Assembly: GCA_002431945.1 (NCBI GenBank)
Contig: DJET01000015.1
Location: 1 to 18,374 of the forward strand
Length of the DNA: 18,374 nucleotides
Direction of reading: 5' to 3'
From: Ruminococcaceae bacterium UBA5891
Lineage (GTDB): Bacteria; Bacillota; Clostridia; Oscillospirales; Acutalibacteraceae
Shown: in pieces, positions 7,138 through 15,021 of the stretch
Position numbering within the stretch: the stretch's first letter is position 1
How the letters are laid out: the number at the start of each line of letters is the position of its first letter
Notes under the pieces: generated by a model
What the model saw: only the letters and a program-made list of their open reading frames with translations
The model's database searches: none
Told to the model about the DNA's origin: nothing
Position numbers and translations under genes: made by a program

Positions 7138-8514
7138 ATGGAATACCGTATAGAACACGATTCAATGGGCGAAATGAAGGTCCCTGCCGACAGACTTTGG
7201 GCGGCGCAGACCGAAAGAAGCCATGAAAACTTTGAAATCGGCGTAGGCATTGAAACCATGCCGCGCGAGATAACCCACGCCTTCGGCATACTTAAAAAGG
7301 CGGCGGCGCTTGCAAACGCAGAGCTGAAGCCCGAAAAAATGACAGCGCAGAAGGTAAAGGCTATTTCCGCCGCGTGCGACGAAGTAATATCGGGCAGCCT
7401 TAACGACCATTTCCCGCTTGTTGTATGGCAGACGGGCTCCGGCACGCAGTCCAATATGAACGCAAACGAGGTTATTGCCAACCGCGCTAACCAAATTGCG
7501 GGCGAAAAGCTTTGCCACCCGAACGACGATATAAATATGAGCCAATCCTCTAACGACACCTTCCCTACCGCTATGCACATTTCGGCGGTTATAGCTATTG
7601 AGGATAAGCTTTTGCCTGCAATTGAGCTTTTAATTGGCACCTTTAAAAAATTAGAGGCTGAAAACGAGGGCATTGTAAAATCGGGCAGAACCCATTTGCA
7701 GGACGCAACTCCCATTAAGTTCAGCCAGGAAATTTCAGGCTGGAGGGCAAGCCTTGAACGCGACGCAGAGCTTTTAAAAATGGCTGTAAAGCCGCTTTAT
7801 GAGTTGGCTCTCGGCGGCACAGCCGTCGGCACGGGGCTTAACGCACCGGTGGGCTTTTCGGAGCTTGTGGCCAAAAAGGTAGCCGAGCTTACGGGCAAGC
7901 CGTTTGTAACCGCCGCAAATAAATTCCACGCCCTTACTTCAAAGGACGAATTTGTTTTTGCGCACGGCGCTATTAAGGCTGCAGCCTGCGATATGATGAA
8001 GATAGCGAACGACGTTCGCTGGTTAGCGTCGGGTCCGCGCGACGGGCTCGGCGAAATTCACATTCCCGAAAACGAGCCGGGCTCTTCAATAATGCCGGGT
8101 AAGGTAAACCCCACCCAGTGCGAGGCGGTAACAATGGTTGCCGTTCAGGTAATGGGTAACGACGTAGCGGTAGGTATTGCGGCGTCGCAGGGCAATTTTG
8201 AGCTTAACGTATTTATGCCTGTTGCGGCTTATAATTTCTTACAGTCCGCCCGACTGCTCTCGGAGGCTATTGTTTCCTTTAACAACAAGTGCGCTGTGGG
8301 AATTACCGCAAATAAGGAAAAAATGTATCACAATCTGCACAATTCGCTTATGCTTGTTACCGCGCTTAACCCCTACATAGGCTACGAAAACGCGGCTAAA
8401 ACCGCCAAAAAGGCGTTTAAGGATAATATTTCCTTAAAGCAGGCGTGCGTGGAATTGGGCTTTTTAACCGAAGAAAAATTTGACGAGGTATTCCACCCCG
8501 AGCAGATGGTTTAA
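7138..8514 (+). CDS. fumC: Fumarate hydratase, class II
   Basis: A 458-residue homotetrameric, iron-independent fumarase, the usual length for FumC. Conserved signatures are GSGTQSNMNANEVIANRA, INMSQSSNDTFPTAMH, SGRTHLQDATP (His of the catalytic pair) and the flexible-loop signature GSSIMPGKVNPTQCEA with its catalytic Ser. The MPGKVNPTQCEA form distinguishes it from aspartate ammonia-lyase, which typically has MPAKVNPV. In this operon it would run malate to fumarate, linking the dehydrogenase upstream to the fumarate reductase at the operon's end. The start has an AAGGGG site upstream, and the hdrB start is 20 bp downstream of its stop. Confidence 0.95.
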   Translation: MEYRIEHDSMGEMKVPADRLWAAQTERSHENFEIGVGIETMPREITHAFGILKKAAALANAELKPEKMTAQKVKAISAACDEVISGSLNDHFPLVVWQTGSGTQSNMNANEVIANRANQIAGEKLCHPNDDINMSQSSNDTFPTAMHISAVIAIEDKLLPAIELLIGTFKKLEAENEGIVKSGRTHLQDATPIKFSQEISGWRASLERDAELLKMAVKPLYELALGGTAVGTGLNAPVGFSELVAKKVAELTGKPFVTAANKFHALTSKDEFVFAHGAIKAAACDMMKIANDVRWLASGPRDGLGEIHIPENEPGSSIMPGKVNPTQCEAVTMVAVQVMGNDVAVGIAASQGNFELNVFMPVAAYNFLQSARLLSEAIVSFNNKCAVGITANKEKMYHNLHNSLMLVTALNPYIGYENAAKTAKKAFKDNISLKQACVELGFLTEEKFDEVFHPEQMV

Positions 8515-8534
8515 TTTTTCAGGGAGGAAAAATA

Positions 8535-9341
8535 ATGATTAAGGTCAGTTATTTTCCCGGCTGCACGCTCCGCACAAAAGCCAAACAGCTTGACCTTTAT
8601 GCCCGCAGATGCGCCGAAGTTTTGGGCGTTGAATTATGCGAGTTAGAGGACTGGCAGTGCTGCGGCGGCGTGTTTGTAAGCAATAACGACGAGATAGCCT
8701 CAAAGCTGTCCTCCGTTCGTGCGCTTATAGCCGCTAAAGAGGCGGAAAGACCGCTTGTTACGGTATGTTCCGCCTGCCATAATGTTATTAAACAAACTAA
8801 TTATCAGATAACGAACGACGAAACGTTCAGAAACCGCGCTAACCTGTACCTTGCGCAGGATAAGGAAAAAAGAGAGCCTTATTCGGGCGAGACAAAGGTT
8901 ATGCACTATTTTGAGCTTTTGCGCGACGTTGTAGGCTTTGATAAAATCAAGGAAAAGGTTGTAAACCCCTTAACGGGCAGAAAAATTGCCGCTTATTACG
9001 GCTGCCTGCTTTTGCGCCCCGGCAAGGTAATGGCGTTTGACGACCCCGAAAACCCCGCGATTATGGAGGAGTTTATAAGGGCGATAGGCGCAGAGCCGGT
9101 AATTTACCCTTACAGAAACGAGTGCTGCGGCGGCTATGTTGCGCTTGAGGATCCCGATAGTGCAAAGAAAAAAAGCAACGCCGTTACAAACAGCGCCGAA
9201 AGCCACGGCGCGGAGTTGGCGGTTACCGCCTGTCCGCTTTGCAAGTACAATTTGGTGCATAACGGCAGCAATATACCCGTTGTGTACTTTACCGAATTAT
9301 TGGCCGAGGCGTTAGGCGTAAAGGAGGATACAAATGCCTGA
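8535..9341 (+). CDS. hdrB: Heterodisulfide reductase subunit B-like, two CCG domains
   Basis: A 268-residue cytoplasmic protein with two complete cysteine-rich CCG motifs: C10, C42-C43-G, C78-x-x-C81 and C157, C197-C198-G, C233-x-x-C236. In methanogen HdrB these bind two noncubane [4Fe-4S] clusters that cleave a disulfide. All ten cysteines are present, so cofactor binding is expected. There is no evidence that this organism has CoM-S-S-CoB, and no DsrC gene is visible. The true acceptor is unknown: it could be another disulfide, or FrdB/FrdA acting as an electron relay to fumarate. The ATG has an AGGGAGG site 7 bases upstream. The gene overlaps hdrC by 8 bp. Confidence 0.9.
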   Translation: MIKVSYFPGCTLRTKAKQLDLYARRCAEVLGVELCELEDWQCCGGVFVSNNDEIASKLSSVRALIAAKEAERPLVTVCSACHNVIKQTNYQITNDETFRNRANLYLAQDKEKREPYSGETKVMHYFELLRDVVGFDKIKEKVVNPLTGRKIAAYYGCLLLRPGKVMAFDDPENPAIMEEFIRAIGAEPVIYPYRNECCGGYVALEDPDSAKKKSNAVTNSAESHGAELAVTACPLCKYNLVHNGSNIPVVYFTELLAEALGVKEDTNA

Positions 9342-9726
9342 TAAAAAAGAGCTTTTAAAGGAGCAGGTTATAAGGGCAAGCGGCGTTAATCCGCTTAAAT
9401 GTATGCGCTGCGGCAAATGCTCAGGCACCTGCCCTTCATACGATGAAATGGAATATCACCCCCACCAGTTTGTTTATATGGTGGAAACGGGCGATATTGA
9501 AACACTTATGAAATCGGAATCGGTTTACAAATGTCTTTCCTGCTTTGCCTGCGTTGAGCGCTGTCCGCGCGGTGTGGAGCCGGCAAAGATTATTGAGGCG
9601 GTGCGCCTTGAGGCAATACGCCGAAAGGGAAACAACCATATGACCGCGGGCGATATTCCCGAAAAAATAAACGACGATATTCCCCAGCAGGCGATAATGA
9701 GCGCCATGCGCAAATATTCTAAATAG
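9334..9726 (+). CDS. hdrC: Heterodisulfide reductase subunit C-like ferredoxin protein
   Basis: A 130-residue protein with two CxxCxxCxxxC(P) motifs: C23, C26, C29, C33 and C67, C70, C73, C77. They bind two [4Fe-4S] clusters on a helical scaffold as in HdrC. Its role is to pass electrons from the flavin of HdrA to HdrB. The start follows AGGAGG with a 6-base spacer and overlaps the hdrB stop by 8 bp, indicating translational coupling. The hdrB-hdrC-hdrA order here places the flavin subunit third. No membrane segment is present, so this is the soluble HdrABC type, not the membrane HdrDE type. Confidence 0.9.
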   Translation: MPDKKELLKEQVIRASGVNPLKCMRCGKCSGTCPSYDEMEYHPHQFVYMVETGDIETLMKSESVYKCLSCFACVERCPRGVEPAKIIEAVRLEAIRRKGNNHMTAGDIPEKINDDIPQQAIMSAMRKYSK

Positions 9727-9744
9727 GAAAGGAGAAAATAACGT

Positions 9745-11739
9745 ATGCAAAGAATTGGAGTATTCGTATGTCACTGCGGCACCAACATTGCGGGCACCGT
9801 TGATGTTAAGGCTGTTGCAGAGGCTATTAAAAATGAACCCGGTGTTGTTTTCTCCACCGATTATCAGTATATGTGCTCGCAGGCAGGTCAGGAGATTATA
9901 AAGAAAGCCATAGCCGATTATAAGCTTACAGGCATTGTGGTTTGCTCCTGCTCGCCCCGTATGCACGAGGCTACCTTCCGCAAAACCGCGGCTGCCGCAG
10001 GGCTTAACCCCTATATGGTGGAAATTGCCAATATACGCGAGCAGTGCTCTTGGGTACATAAGGAAATGCCGATAGGCACCGAAAAGGCAATTATTCTTGC
10101 CAAAGCGGCGGTTGCAAAGGTAAACCTTAACGCGCCGCTCACTCCGGGCGAAAGCCCCGTTACAAAGCGCGCCTTGGTTATAGGCGGAGGTATTGCGGGT
10201 ATTCAAACCGCGCTTGATATAGCCGACGCGGGTTTCCCCGTTGATATAGTTGAAACCAAGCCGACAATAGGCGGCAAAATGGCTCAGCTTGATAAGACCT
10301 TCCCGACGCTTGACTGCGCCGCCTGTATTTTAACGCCTAAAATGGTTGACGTGGCGCAGAACGATAAAATTCGCATTTTCTCATACTCCGAGGTAACCGA
10401 GGTAGGCGGCTTTGTGGGTAACTTTGAGGTTACTATCAAGCGCCGCGCGCGTTACGTTAAAGAGGATATATGCACGGGCTGCGGGCTCTGCACCGAAAAA
10501 TGTCCGCAAAAGAAGGTTCCCAACGAGTTTAACCTCGGTATGGATAACCGCAGCGCCATTTACATTCCGTTTGCTCAGGCAGTGCCGAAGGTTGCCACTA
10601 TTGACCCTAACCACTGTATGAAGCTTAAAACGGGCAAATGCGGCGTTTGCTCTAAGGTATGCTCCGCCGGCGCTATCGATTACGAGGCAAAGGACGAGTA
10701 TGTTAAGGAAAAATACGGCGCAATAGTAGTTGCTACGGGCTTTAACCCCATTTCTATGGAGAAGTTCGACGAGTTTGCTTACTCTCAGTCAAAGGACGTT
10801 ATAACCTCGCTTGAATTAGAGCGCCTTATGAACGCGGCAGGCCCTACGGGCGGCACGCTTCTGCGCCCGTCAGACCATGAGCATCCGCACACGATAGTTT
10901 TCGTTCAGTGTGTGGGTTCAAGGTGCGAGGCATGCGCTGAAAAGGGCAAGGAATATTGCTCTAAAATATGCTGTATGTATACCGCAAAGCACGCAATGCT
11001 TATAAGGGATAAATACCCAGATACCGAGGTTTATGTATTCTACATAGACGTGCGCACCCCCGGTAAAAACTTTGATGAGTTCTACCGCCGCGCGGTTGAG
11101 GAATACGGCGTTCACTACATAAAGGGTATGGTAGGCAAGGTTTCCCCTGAGGGCAATAAGCTCAAGGTTCAGGGCTCCGATTTAATTTACGGCAAACAGC
11201 TGCATATAGACGCCGATTTGGTGGTGCTTGCCGCCGCTATCGAGCCGGATAAATCCGCCCGTCCGCTTGCTACAATGCTTACTGCCAGTATGGATACAAA
11301 CGACTTCTTTACCGAGGCGCACCCCAAGCTCCGTCCGGTTGAAAGCCCCACTGCGGGCGTGTTCCTTTCGGGCACCTGCCAGGGACCGAAGGATATACCC
11401 GAAACCGTTTCCCAAGCGGGAGCGGCTGCCTCTAAGGTTATAGGGCTTTTGTGCAAGGATAAGCTTACGGGTAACCCCTGCGTTGCGCACTCCGACGAAA
11501 TGATGTGCAACGGCTGCTCAACCTGCGAAAAGGTTTGCCCCTACGGCGCTATTTCGTATGTTGATAAAGAATTCAGAATGCCCGACAGAACCACAAAGGT
11601 TCGCCGCGTAGCGGTTGTAAACGAGGCTGTGTGTCAGGGCTGCGGCGCTTGTACGGTTGCATGTATGTCCGGCGCTATGGACCTAAAGGGCTTTATGAAT
11701 AAACAGATTATGGCGGAGGTAGACGCAATATGCAAGTAA
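9745..11739 (+). CDS. hdrA: Heterodisulfide reductase subunit A-like, bifurcating flavoprotein
   Basis: A 664-residue FAD and Fe-S protein. In order: an N-terminal HdrA domain (HCGTN at 10-14, VVCSCSPRMHEATF at 65-78); an FAD Rossmann motif GGGIAG (147-152) followed by GGKMAQLDKTFPTLDC with C191 and C194; a ferredoxin insert (C243, C246, C249, C253 and C291, C299, C302, C306); the QCVGSR...CSKICCMYTAKHA segment (388-417) typical of HdrA; and a C-terminal 2[4Fe-4S] domain (C588, C591, C594, C598; C630, C633, C636, C640). HdrA is the established flavin-based electron-bifurcation site in Hdr complexes, and the Fe-S domains are the likely ferredoxin exit. No in-frame TGA suggests selenocysteine. 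The 3' end overlaps flxD by 10 bp. Confidence 0.93.
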   Translation: MQRIGVFVCHCGTNIAGTVDVKAVAEAIKNEPGVVFSTDYQYMCSQAGQEIIKKAIADYKLTGIVVCSCSPRMHEATFRKTAAAAGLNPYMVEIANIREQCSWVHKEMPIGTEKAIILAKAAVAKVNLNAPLTPGESPVTKRALVIGGGIAGIQTALDIADAGFPVDIVETKPTIGGKMAQLDKTFPTLDCAACILTPKMVDVAQNDKIRIFSYSEVTEVGGFVGNFEVTIKRRARYVKEDICTGCGLCTEKCPQKKVPNEFNLGMDNRSAIYIPFAQAVPKVATIDPNHCMKLKTGKCGVCSKVCSAGAIDYEAKDEYVKEKYGAIVVATGFNPISMEKFDEFAYSQSKDVITSLELERLMNAAGPTGGTLLRPSDHEHPHTIVFVQCVGSRCEACAEKGKEYCSKICCMYTAKHAMLIRDKYPDTEVYVFYIDVRTPGKNFDEFYRRAVEEYGVHYIKGMVGKVSPEGNKLKVQGSDLIYGKQLHIDADLVVLAAAIEPDKSARPLATMLTASMDTNDFFTEAHPKLRPVESPTAGVFLSGTCQGPKDIPETVSQAGAAASKVIGLLCKDKLTGNPCVAHSDEMMCNGCSTCEKVCPYGAISYVDKEFRMPDRTTKVRRVAVVNEAVCQGCGACTVACMSGAMDLKGFMNKQIMAEVDAICK

Positions 11740-12164
11740 ACGAATATAAGCCGCTTATAGTGGCGTTTTGCTGCAACTGGTGCTCTTATGCCGGTGCCGA
11801 CCTTGCGGGAAATAACAGACTTAATTACCCTGCCGACGTTAAAATAATCCGCGTGCCCTGCTCGTGCAGAGTAAACCCGATGTTTATTTTACGCGCGTTT
11901 CAGCGCGGGGCGGACGGCGTGATTCTTTGCGGCTGCCACCCCGGCGACTGCCACTACACATCGGGTAACTATTACACCCGCCGCCGTATGGCTCTGCTTT
12001 TCTCAATGCTTGACTTTTTAGGCATTGAAAAGGAGCGCACCCGCGTTGAGTGGGTTTCCGCGGCAGAGGGCGCAAAGTTCGCCGCCACAATGAACGATTT
12101 TGCAAAAACCGTTGCGGCGCTCGGTGAAAACAAGAGATTGGAGGATTTAAGATGCAAGAAATAA
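11730..12164 (+). CDS. flxD: MvhD/FlxD-type [2Fe-2S] electron-transfer subunit
   Basis: A 144-residue protein of the MvhD (methyl-viologen-reducing hydrogenase delta) family, which docks an electron donor module onto HdrA. Cysteines are C14, C15, C18, C44, C46, C67, C69 and C74, in the family contexts FCCNWCSYAGADLAG, RVPCSCRV and LCGCHPGDCHY..GN. They would bind a [2Fe-2S] cluster. No hydrogenase genes (mvhA/mvhG) follow. Instead come Fe-S proteins and a flavin-NAD reductase, so this is the FlxD form of the subunit and the donor is NADH, not H2. The start overlaps the hdrA stop by 10 bp, and its 3' end overlaps the next gene by 13 bp. Confidence 0.88.
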   Translation: MQVNEYKPLIVAFCCNWCSYAGADLAGNNRLNYPADVKIIRVPCSCRVNPMFILRAFQRGADGVILCGCHPGDCHYTSGNYYTRRRMALLFSMLDFLGIEKERTRVEWVSAAEGAKFAATMNDFAKTVAALGENKRLEDLRCKK

Positions 12165-13141
12165 AACGCGAAGTTTTAGTAAATAAAGCCTCCGAATTAC
12201 TTAAAAACGGCACGGTCGACCGTGTTTTCGGCTGGAAAAAGGGCGAGTTTGATTACGATATTACCCCCGCGCTTTTTACCTCTGCCGAAGATATTGAAAA
12301 AGAGTTTGTATGGGGCGATTTTTGCGGCGCTAACTTTTCAAAGTACCTTGTAAAGGAAACGGGAAAGAGTGAAAACAAGGTTCTTGTTTTCTTAAAGCCC
12401 TGCGATACATACAGCTTTAACCAGCTTTTAACCGAGCATCGCTTTGACCGCGAAAAGGTTTACGCCGTGGGCGTTCCGTGCGCGGGTATGCTTGATACGG
12501 GCAAAATTAAAAGCCATGCCGAGGGTATTGCAAAGGTGACCGATAACGGCGTTAAGGTAATAATAGAAACCTTGTTTGACGGTGAAATAACGCTTGACAG
12601 AAACGAGCTTTTGCCCGACCGTTGCTTAAATTGCAAATCCAAAAAGCACGTGGCTTACGACGAGCTTTTGGGCGAGGACGGTGTTGTTTTAGACTCTCAC
12701 CGCTTTGACGAGGTTGAAAAACTTGAAAAAATGACGCCCGACGAGCGTTTTGCTTTCTGGCAGAACGAGCTTTCGCGCTGCATACGCTGCAACGCCTGCC
12801 GCGACGTTTGCCCCGCCTGCACCTGCGAAAAGTGCGTGTTTGATAATCCCAATTCGGGCGTCGAAAACAAGGCGGCTTCAAACGAGTTTGAGGAAAAAAT
12901 GTTCCACATTATCCGCGCTTTCCACGTTGTGGGACGTTGTACCGACTGCGGCGAGTGCTCAAGGGTATGTCCCCAGCACATTCCGCTGCACCTGCTCAAC
13001 CGCAAGTTTATAAAGGATATCGACAGCTTTTACGGCGAATATCAGGCAGGAGCCGAGGTAGGCTCGCGCGCCCCGATAGTAAACTACACCACCGAGGATA
13101 TTGAGCCGGGCGACGCTGTAAGGAGGAATGAAAATGCGTAA
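12152..13141 (+). CDS. FlxB/FlxC-type 4Fe-4S protein with FrhB/FdhB-like N-terminus
   Basis: A 329-residue Fe-S adaptor. The N-terminal half has the KPCD (C84) and GVPC (C110) motifs seen in FrhB/FdhB-like proteins, followed by C158-x-x-C161. The C-terminal half holds C210, C213, C216, C220, then a CPACTCEKC run (to C228), then C263, C266, C269, C273, consistent with two [4Fe-4S] clusters and perhaps a further metal site. It resembles one of the two related Fe-S subunits, FlxB or FlxC, described in FlxABCD-HdrABC systems; I cannot say which. Its likely role is electron transfer between FlxA and HdrA through FlxD. The start has GGAGG with a 7-base spacer and overlaps flxD; its stop overlaps the next start by 8 bp. 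Confidence 0.78.
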   Translation: MQEIKREVLVNKASELLKNGTVDRVFGWKKGEFDYDITPALFTSAEDIEKEFVWGDFCGANFSKYLVKETGKSENKVLVFLKPCDTYSFNQLLTEHRFDREKVYAVGVPCAGMLDTGKIKSHAEGIAKVTDNGVKVIIETLFDGEITLDRNELLPDRCLNCKSKKHVAYDELLGEDGVVLDSHRFDEVEKLEKMTPDERFAFWQNELSRCIRCNACRDVCPACTCEKCVFDNPNSGVENKAASNEFEEKMFHIIRAFHVVGRCTDCGECSRVCPQHIPLHLLNRKFIKDIDSFYGEYQAGAEVGSRAPIVNYTTEDIEPGDAVRRNENA

Positions 13142-14159
13142 AATATCGCTTGAAAAATTAGATTCGCTTTTCTCCGCCATTGCAGAAAACAATGTGCTTT
13201 ATATGCCCGTTGATACCAAAACAGGCGCTAAATTTGAAAAATGGGAAGACGGCAAAAAGCTTTCCGATTCGCTTAACACCGTAAGGAGCGCAAAGGATTT
13301 CTTCTTCCCCCAAACCGAAAACCTTATGGATTTTAAGGTAGAGGGCAAAAAGATAGAGGTTATAGACACCCGCAGCGAAACCGAGGATTTTGTTGTTTTC
13401 GGCGTGCGCGCGTGCGACGTTAAGAGCTTTGACGTGTTAGATAAGGTATTTTTGGCAGAGCCGCAGGACAGCTACTATAAAAACCGCCGCGAGCACGGGG
13501 TTATAATGTCTCTTGCCTGCACAAAGCCGAATGAAACCTGCTTTTGCACCACTTTCGGTATAGACGCGGCAGAGCCTGCGGGCGATGTGGTATGCCATAA
13601 AACCGAAGACGCGCTTTATATGGACGCTAAAACCGAAAAGGGCGAAAAGCTTTTAAAGGCGCTTGAAGGCATTACGGAAAACGCCGATAATAAGGCGGTT
13701 ACCGAGCAGCAAAAGGTAACGCGCGAAAGAATGGCAAAGCTGCCGCTGGCGAGCCTTAAAGCAGACGCTTTCGGCGACGGCAAAACAAAGGAATTTTTCG
13801 ACCGCCCCGAATGGAAAGAGCTTTCAGAAAGCTGCCTTGGCTGCGGCACCTGCACCTTTGTATGCCCCACCTGCCAGTGCTATGATATTAAGGACTTCAA
13901 CACAGGTCACGGCGTTAAGCGTTTCCGCTGCTGGGATTCCTGTATGTATTCCGAATTTACCAAAATGTCCGCCGGTCAGCCGAGACTGACTCAATTAGAG
14001 CGTTTCCGCCAGAGATTTATGCACAAGCTTGTGTATTTCCCGACGAATAACGACGGTATGTTCTCCTGCGTAGGCTGCGGCAGATGTCTTGCAAAATGCC
14101 CGATACAGATGAACATTGTAAAGGTAATGAAAAAACTGGGAGGTAATGCAAATGGCTGA
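13134..14159 (+). CDS. FlxB/FlxC-type 4Fe-4S protein (AsrA / hydrogenase beta-like)
   Basis: A 341-residue Fe-S protein similar to anaerobic sulfite reductase subunit A and the soluble hydrogenase beta subunit. The N-terminal domain includes VVFGVRACDVKSFDVLDK (87-104) and a CFC (136-138). The C-terminal clusters are C234, C237, C240, C244 and C312, C315, C318, C322, with extra cysteines at 247, 249, 266 and 270. As AsrA partners AsrB, this protein should partner the FlxA reductase encoded next and take its electrons. The ATG at 13134 is preferred: AGGAGG at 13121-13126 is 7 bases away, whereas the ATG at 13128 is only one base after it. It overlaps both neighbours by 8 bp. Which Flx letter it deserves is uncertain. 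Confidence 0.8.
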   Translation: MRKISLEKLDSLFSAIAENNVLYMPVDTKTGAKFEKWEDGKKLSDSLNTVRSAKDFFFPQTENLMDFKVEGKKIEVIDTRSETEDFVVFGVRACDVKSFDVLDKVFLAEPQDSYYKNRREHGVIMSLACTKPNETCFCTTFGIDAAEPAGDVVCHKTEDALYMDAKTEKGEKLLKALEGITENADNKAVTEQQKVTRERMAKLPLASLKADAFGDGKTKEFFDRPEWKELSESCLGCGTCTFVCPTCQCYDIKDFNTGHGVKRFRCWDSCMYSEFTKMSAGQPRLTQLERFRQRFMHKLVYFPTNNDGMFSCVGCGRCLAKCPIQMNIVKVMKKLGGNANG

Positions 14160-14985
14160 TATTAAAGAACCGCTTATTCCGAAGATCGGCGTTGTTACCG
14201 ATATCAGGATAGACACTCCCGATGTTAAAACTTTTCGCGTTGTAACGCCCGACGGCAAAAAGGCTTTCGAGCATATGCCCGGTCAGTGCGCAATGCTTTC
14301 CATTCCCGGTGTGGGCGAGGCTATGTTCTCAATCACGTCTTCCCCCACAAACACCGAGTTTATGGAGTTTTCAATAAAGAAATGCGGCTGCGTTACAGAG
14401 TGGCTGCACTCTATGGAGGTAGGTCAGGAAATTACTATCCGCGGGCCTTACGGCAGACCTTTCCCCGTTGACACCGAATTTGCAGGTCACGATCTGCTTT
14501 TCGTTGCGGGCGGTATAGGGCTTGCGCCGCTTCGTTCGGTTATTAACTACTGCCGCCACTACCGCGACCGCTTCGGCAAGATTGATATTGTTTACGGCTC
14601 GCGCAGTAAGCAGGACCTTGTTGACTACAAGGAAATAATCGACGAATGGGCAAATGATACGGGCGTAAACGTTCACCTTACCATTGACCGCGAGCAGCCC
14701 GAATGGGACGGCCACGTAGGCTTTGTTCCGAATTACGTTAAGGAATTGGGCTTTACAACCGATAAGATAGCAGTGCTTTGCGGACCGCCTATAATGATTA
14801 AGTTCACCCTTGCGGGGCTTCAGGAATTAGGCTTTGACAAAACTCAGGTTTACACCACCATGGAGCTTAGAATGAAGTGCGGCATAGGCAAATGCGGCCG
14901 CTGTAACATAGGCGCCAAATACGTCTGCAAGGACGGACCCGTTTTCCGCTTTGACGAAATAGACGAGCTGCCCGACGAATATTGA
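14152..14985 (+). CDS. flxA: FAD/NAD-binding [2Fe-2S] oxidoreductase, FlxA (PyrK/AsrB-like)
   Basis: A 277-residue ferredoxin-NADP reductase-fold protein, the predicted NADH entry point. FAD-binding region: PGQCAMLSIPG and MFSITSSP (58-65), then GCVTEWLH near 79-86 for the diphosphate. NAD-binding region: GGIGLAPLRS (120-129) and CGPP (210-213). The C-terminal [2Fe-2S] ligands are C243, C248, C251 and C259 (CGIGKCGRC...YVCKDGP), as in PyrK and AsrB. In FlxABCD-HdrABC it oxidises NADH and feeds FlxB/C, FlxD and HdrA. The ATG at 14152 is chosen because GGGAGGT (14138-14144) is 7 bases upstream; the ATG at 14146 is too close. The 3' end holds a 10-bp tandem repeat. Confidence 0.9.
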   Translation: MADIKEPLIPKIGVVTDIRIDTPDVKTFRVVTPDGKKAFEHMPGQCAMLSIPGVGEAMFSITSSPTNTEFMEFSIKKCGCVTEWLHSMEVGQEITIRGPYGRPFPVDTEFAGHDLLFVAGGIGLAPLRSVINYCRHYRDRFGKIDIVYGSRSKQDLVDYKEIIDEWANDTGVNVHLTIDREQPEWDGHVGFVPNYVKELGFTTDKIAVLCGPPIMIKFTLAGLQELGFDKTQVYTTMELRMKCGIGKCGRCNIGAKYVCKDGPVFRFDEIDELPDEY

Positions 14986-15003
14986 CGAGTATTGACGAAC
15001 ACT
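14974..15003 (+). repeat. Three imperfect 10-bp tandem repeats at the flxA-frdB junction
   Basis: Units GACGAATATT, GACGAGTATT and GACGAACACT run head to tail from the last flxA codons into the intergenic gap. The first unit carries the final Asp-Glu-Tyr codons and the start of the TGA stop. The frdB ribosome site follows immediately. It looks like local slippage duplication. Confidence 0.6.
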
Positions 15004-15021
15004 AAGGAGGAAAACAAATTG
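15004..15021 (+). promoter_or_regulatory. Ribosome binding site fixing a TTG start for frdB
   Basis: AAGGAGG (15004-15010) is followed by an 8-base spacer and TTG (15019-15021). The ATG three codons later, at 15028, would be 17 bases away, and the TTG at 14992 has no Shine-Dalgarno sequence. The frdB product therefore most likely begins with the TTG at 15019. Confidence 0.7.

Noticed and set aside
7138..8514. Aspartate ammonia-lyase
   Set aside because: The signature is MPGKVNPTQCEA with MSQSSNDTFPTA, which is the fumarase form.
9436..10206. Long minus-strand open frame (256 codons) opposite hdrC-hdrA
   Set aside because: It is antisense to two strongly conserved Fe-S genes, has a low-complexity His/Asn-rich translation, and no ribosome site. 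It is a codon-bias shadow. The same applies to minus-strand frames at 7101-7715, 16627-17094 and 14371-14715.
9745..14985. H2-dependent Mvh hydrogenase-Hdr complex
   Set aside because: MvhD is present, but there is no NiFe hydrogenase large or small subunit. FlxA-type NAD reductase and FlxB/C-like proteins follow instead.
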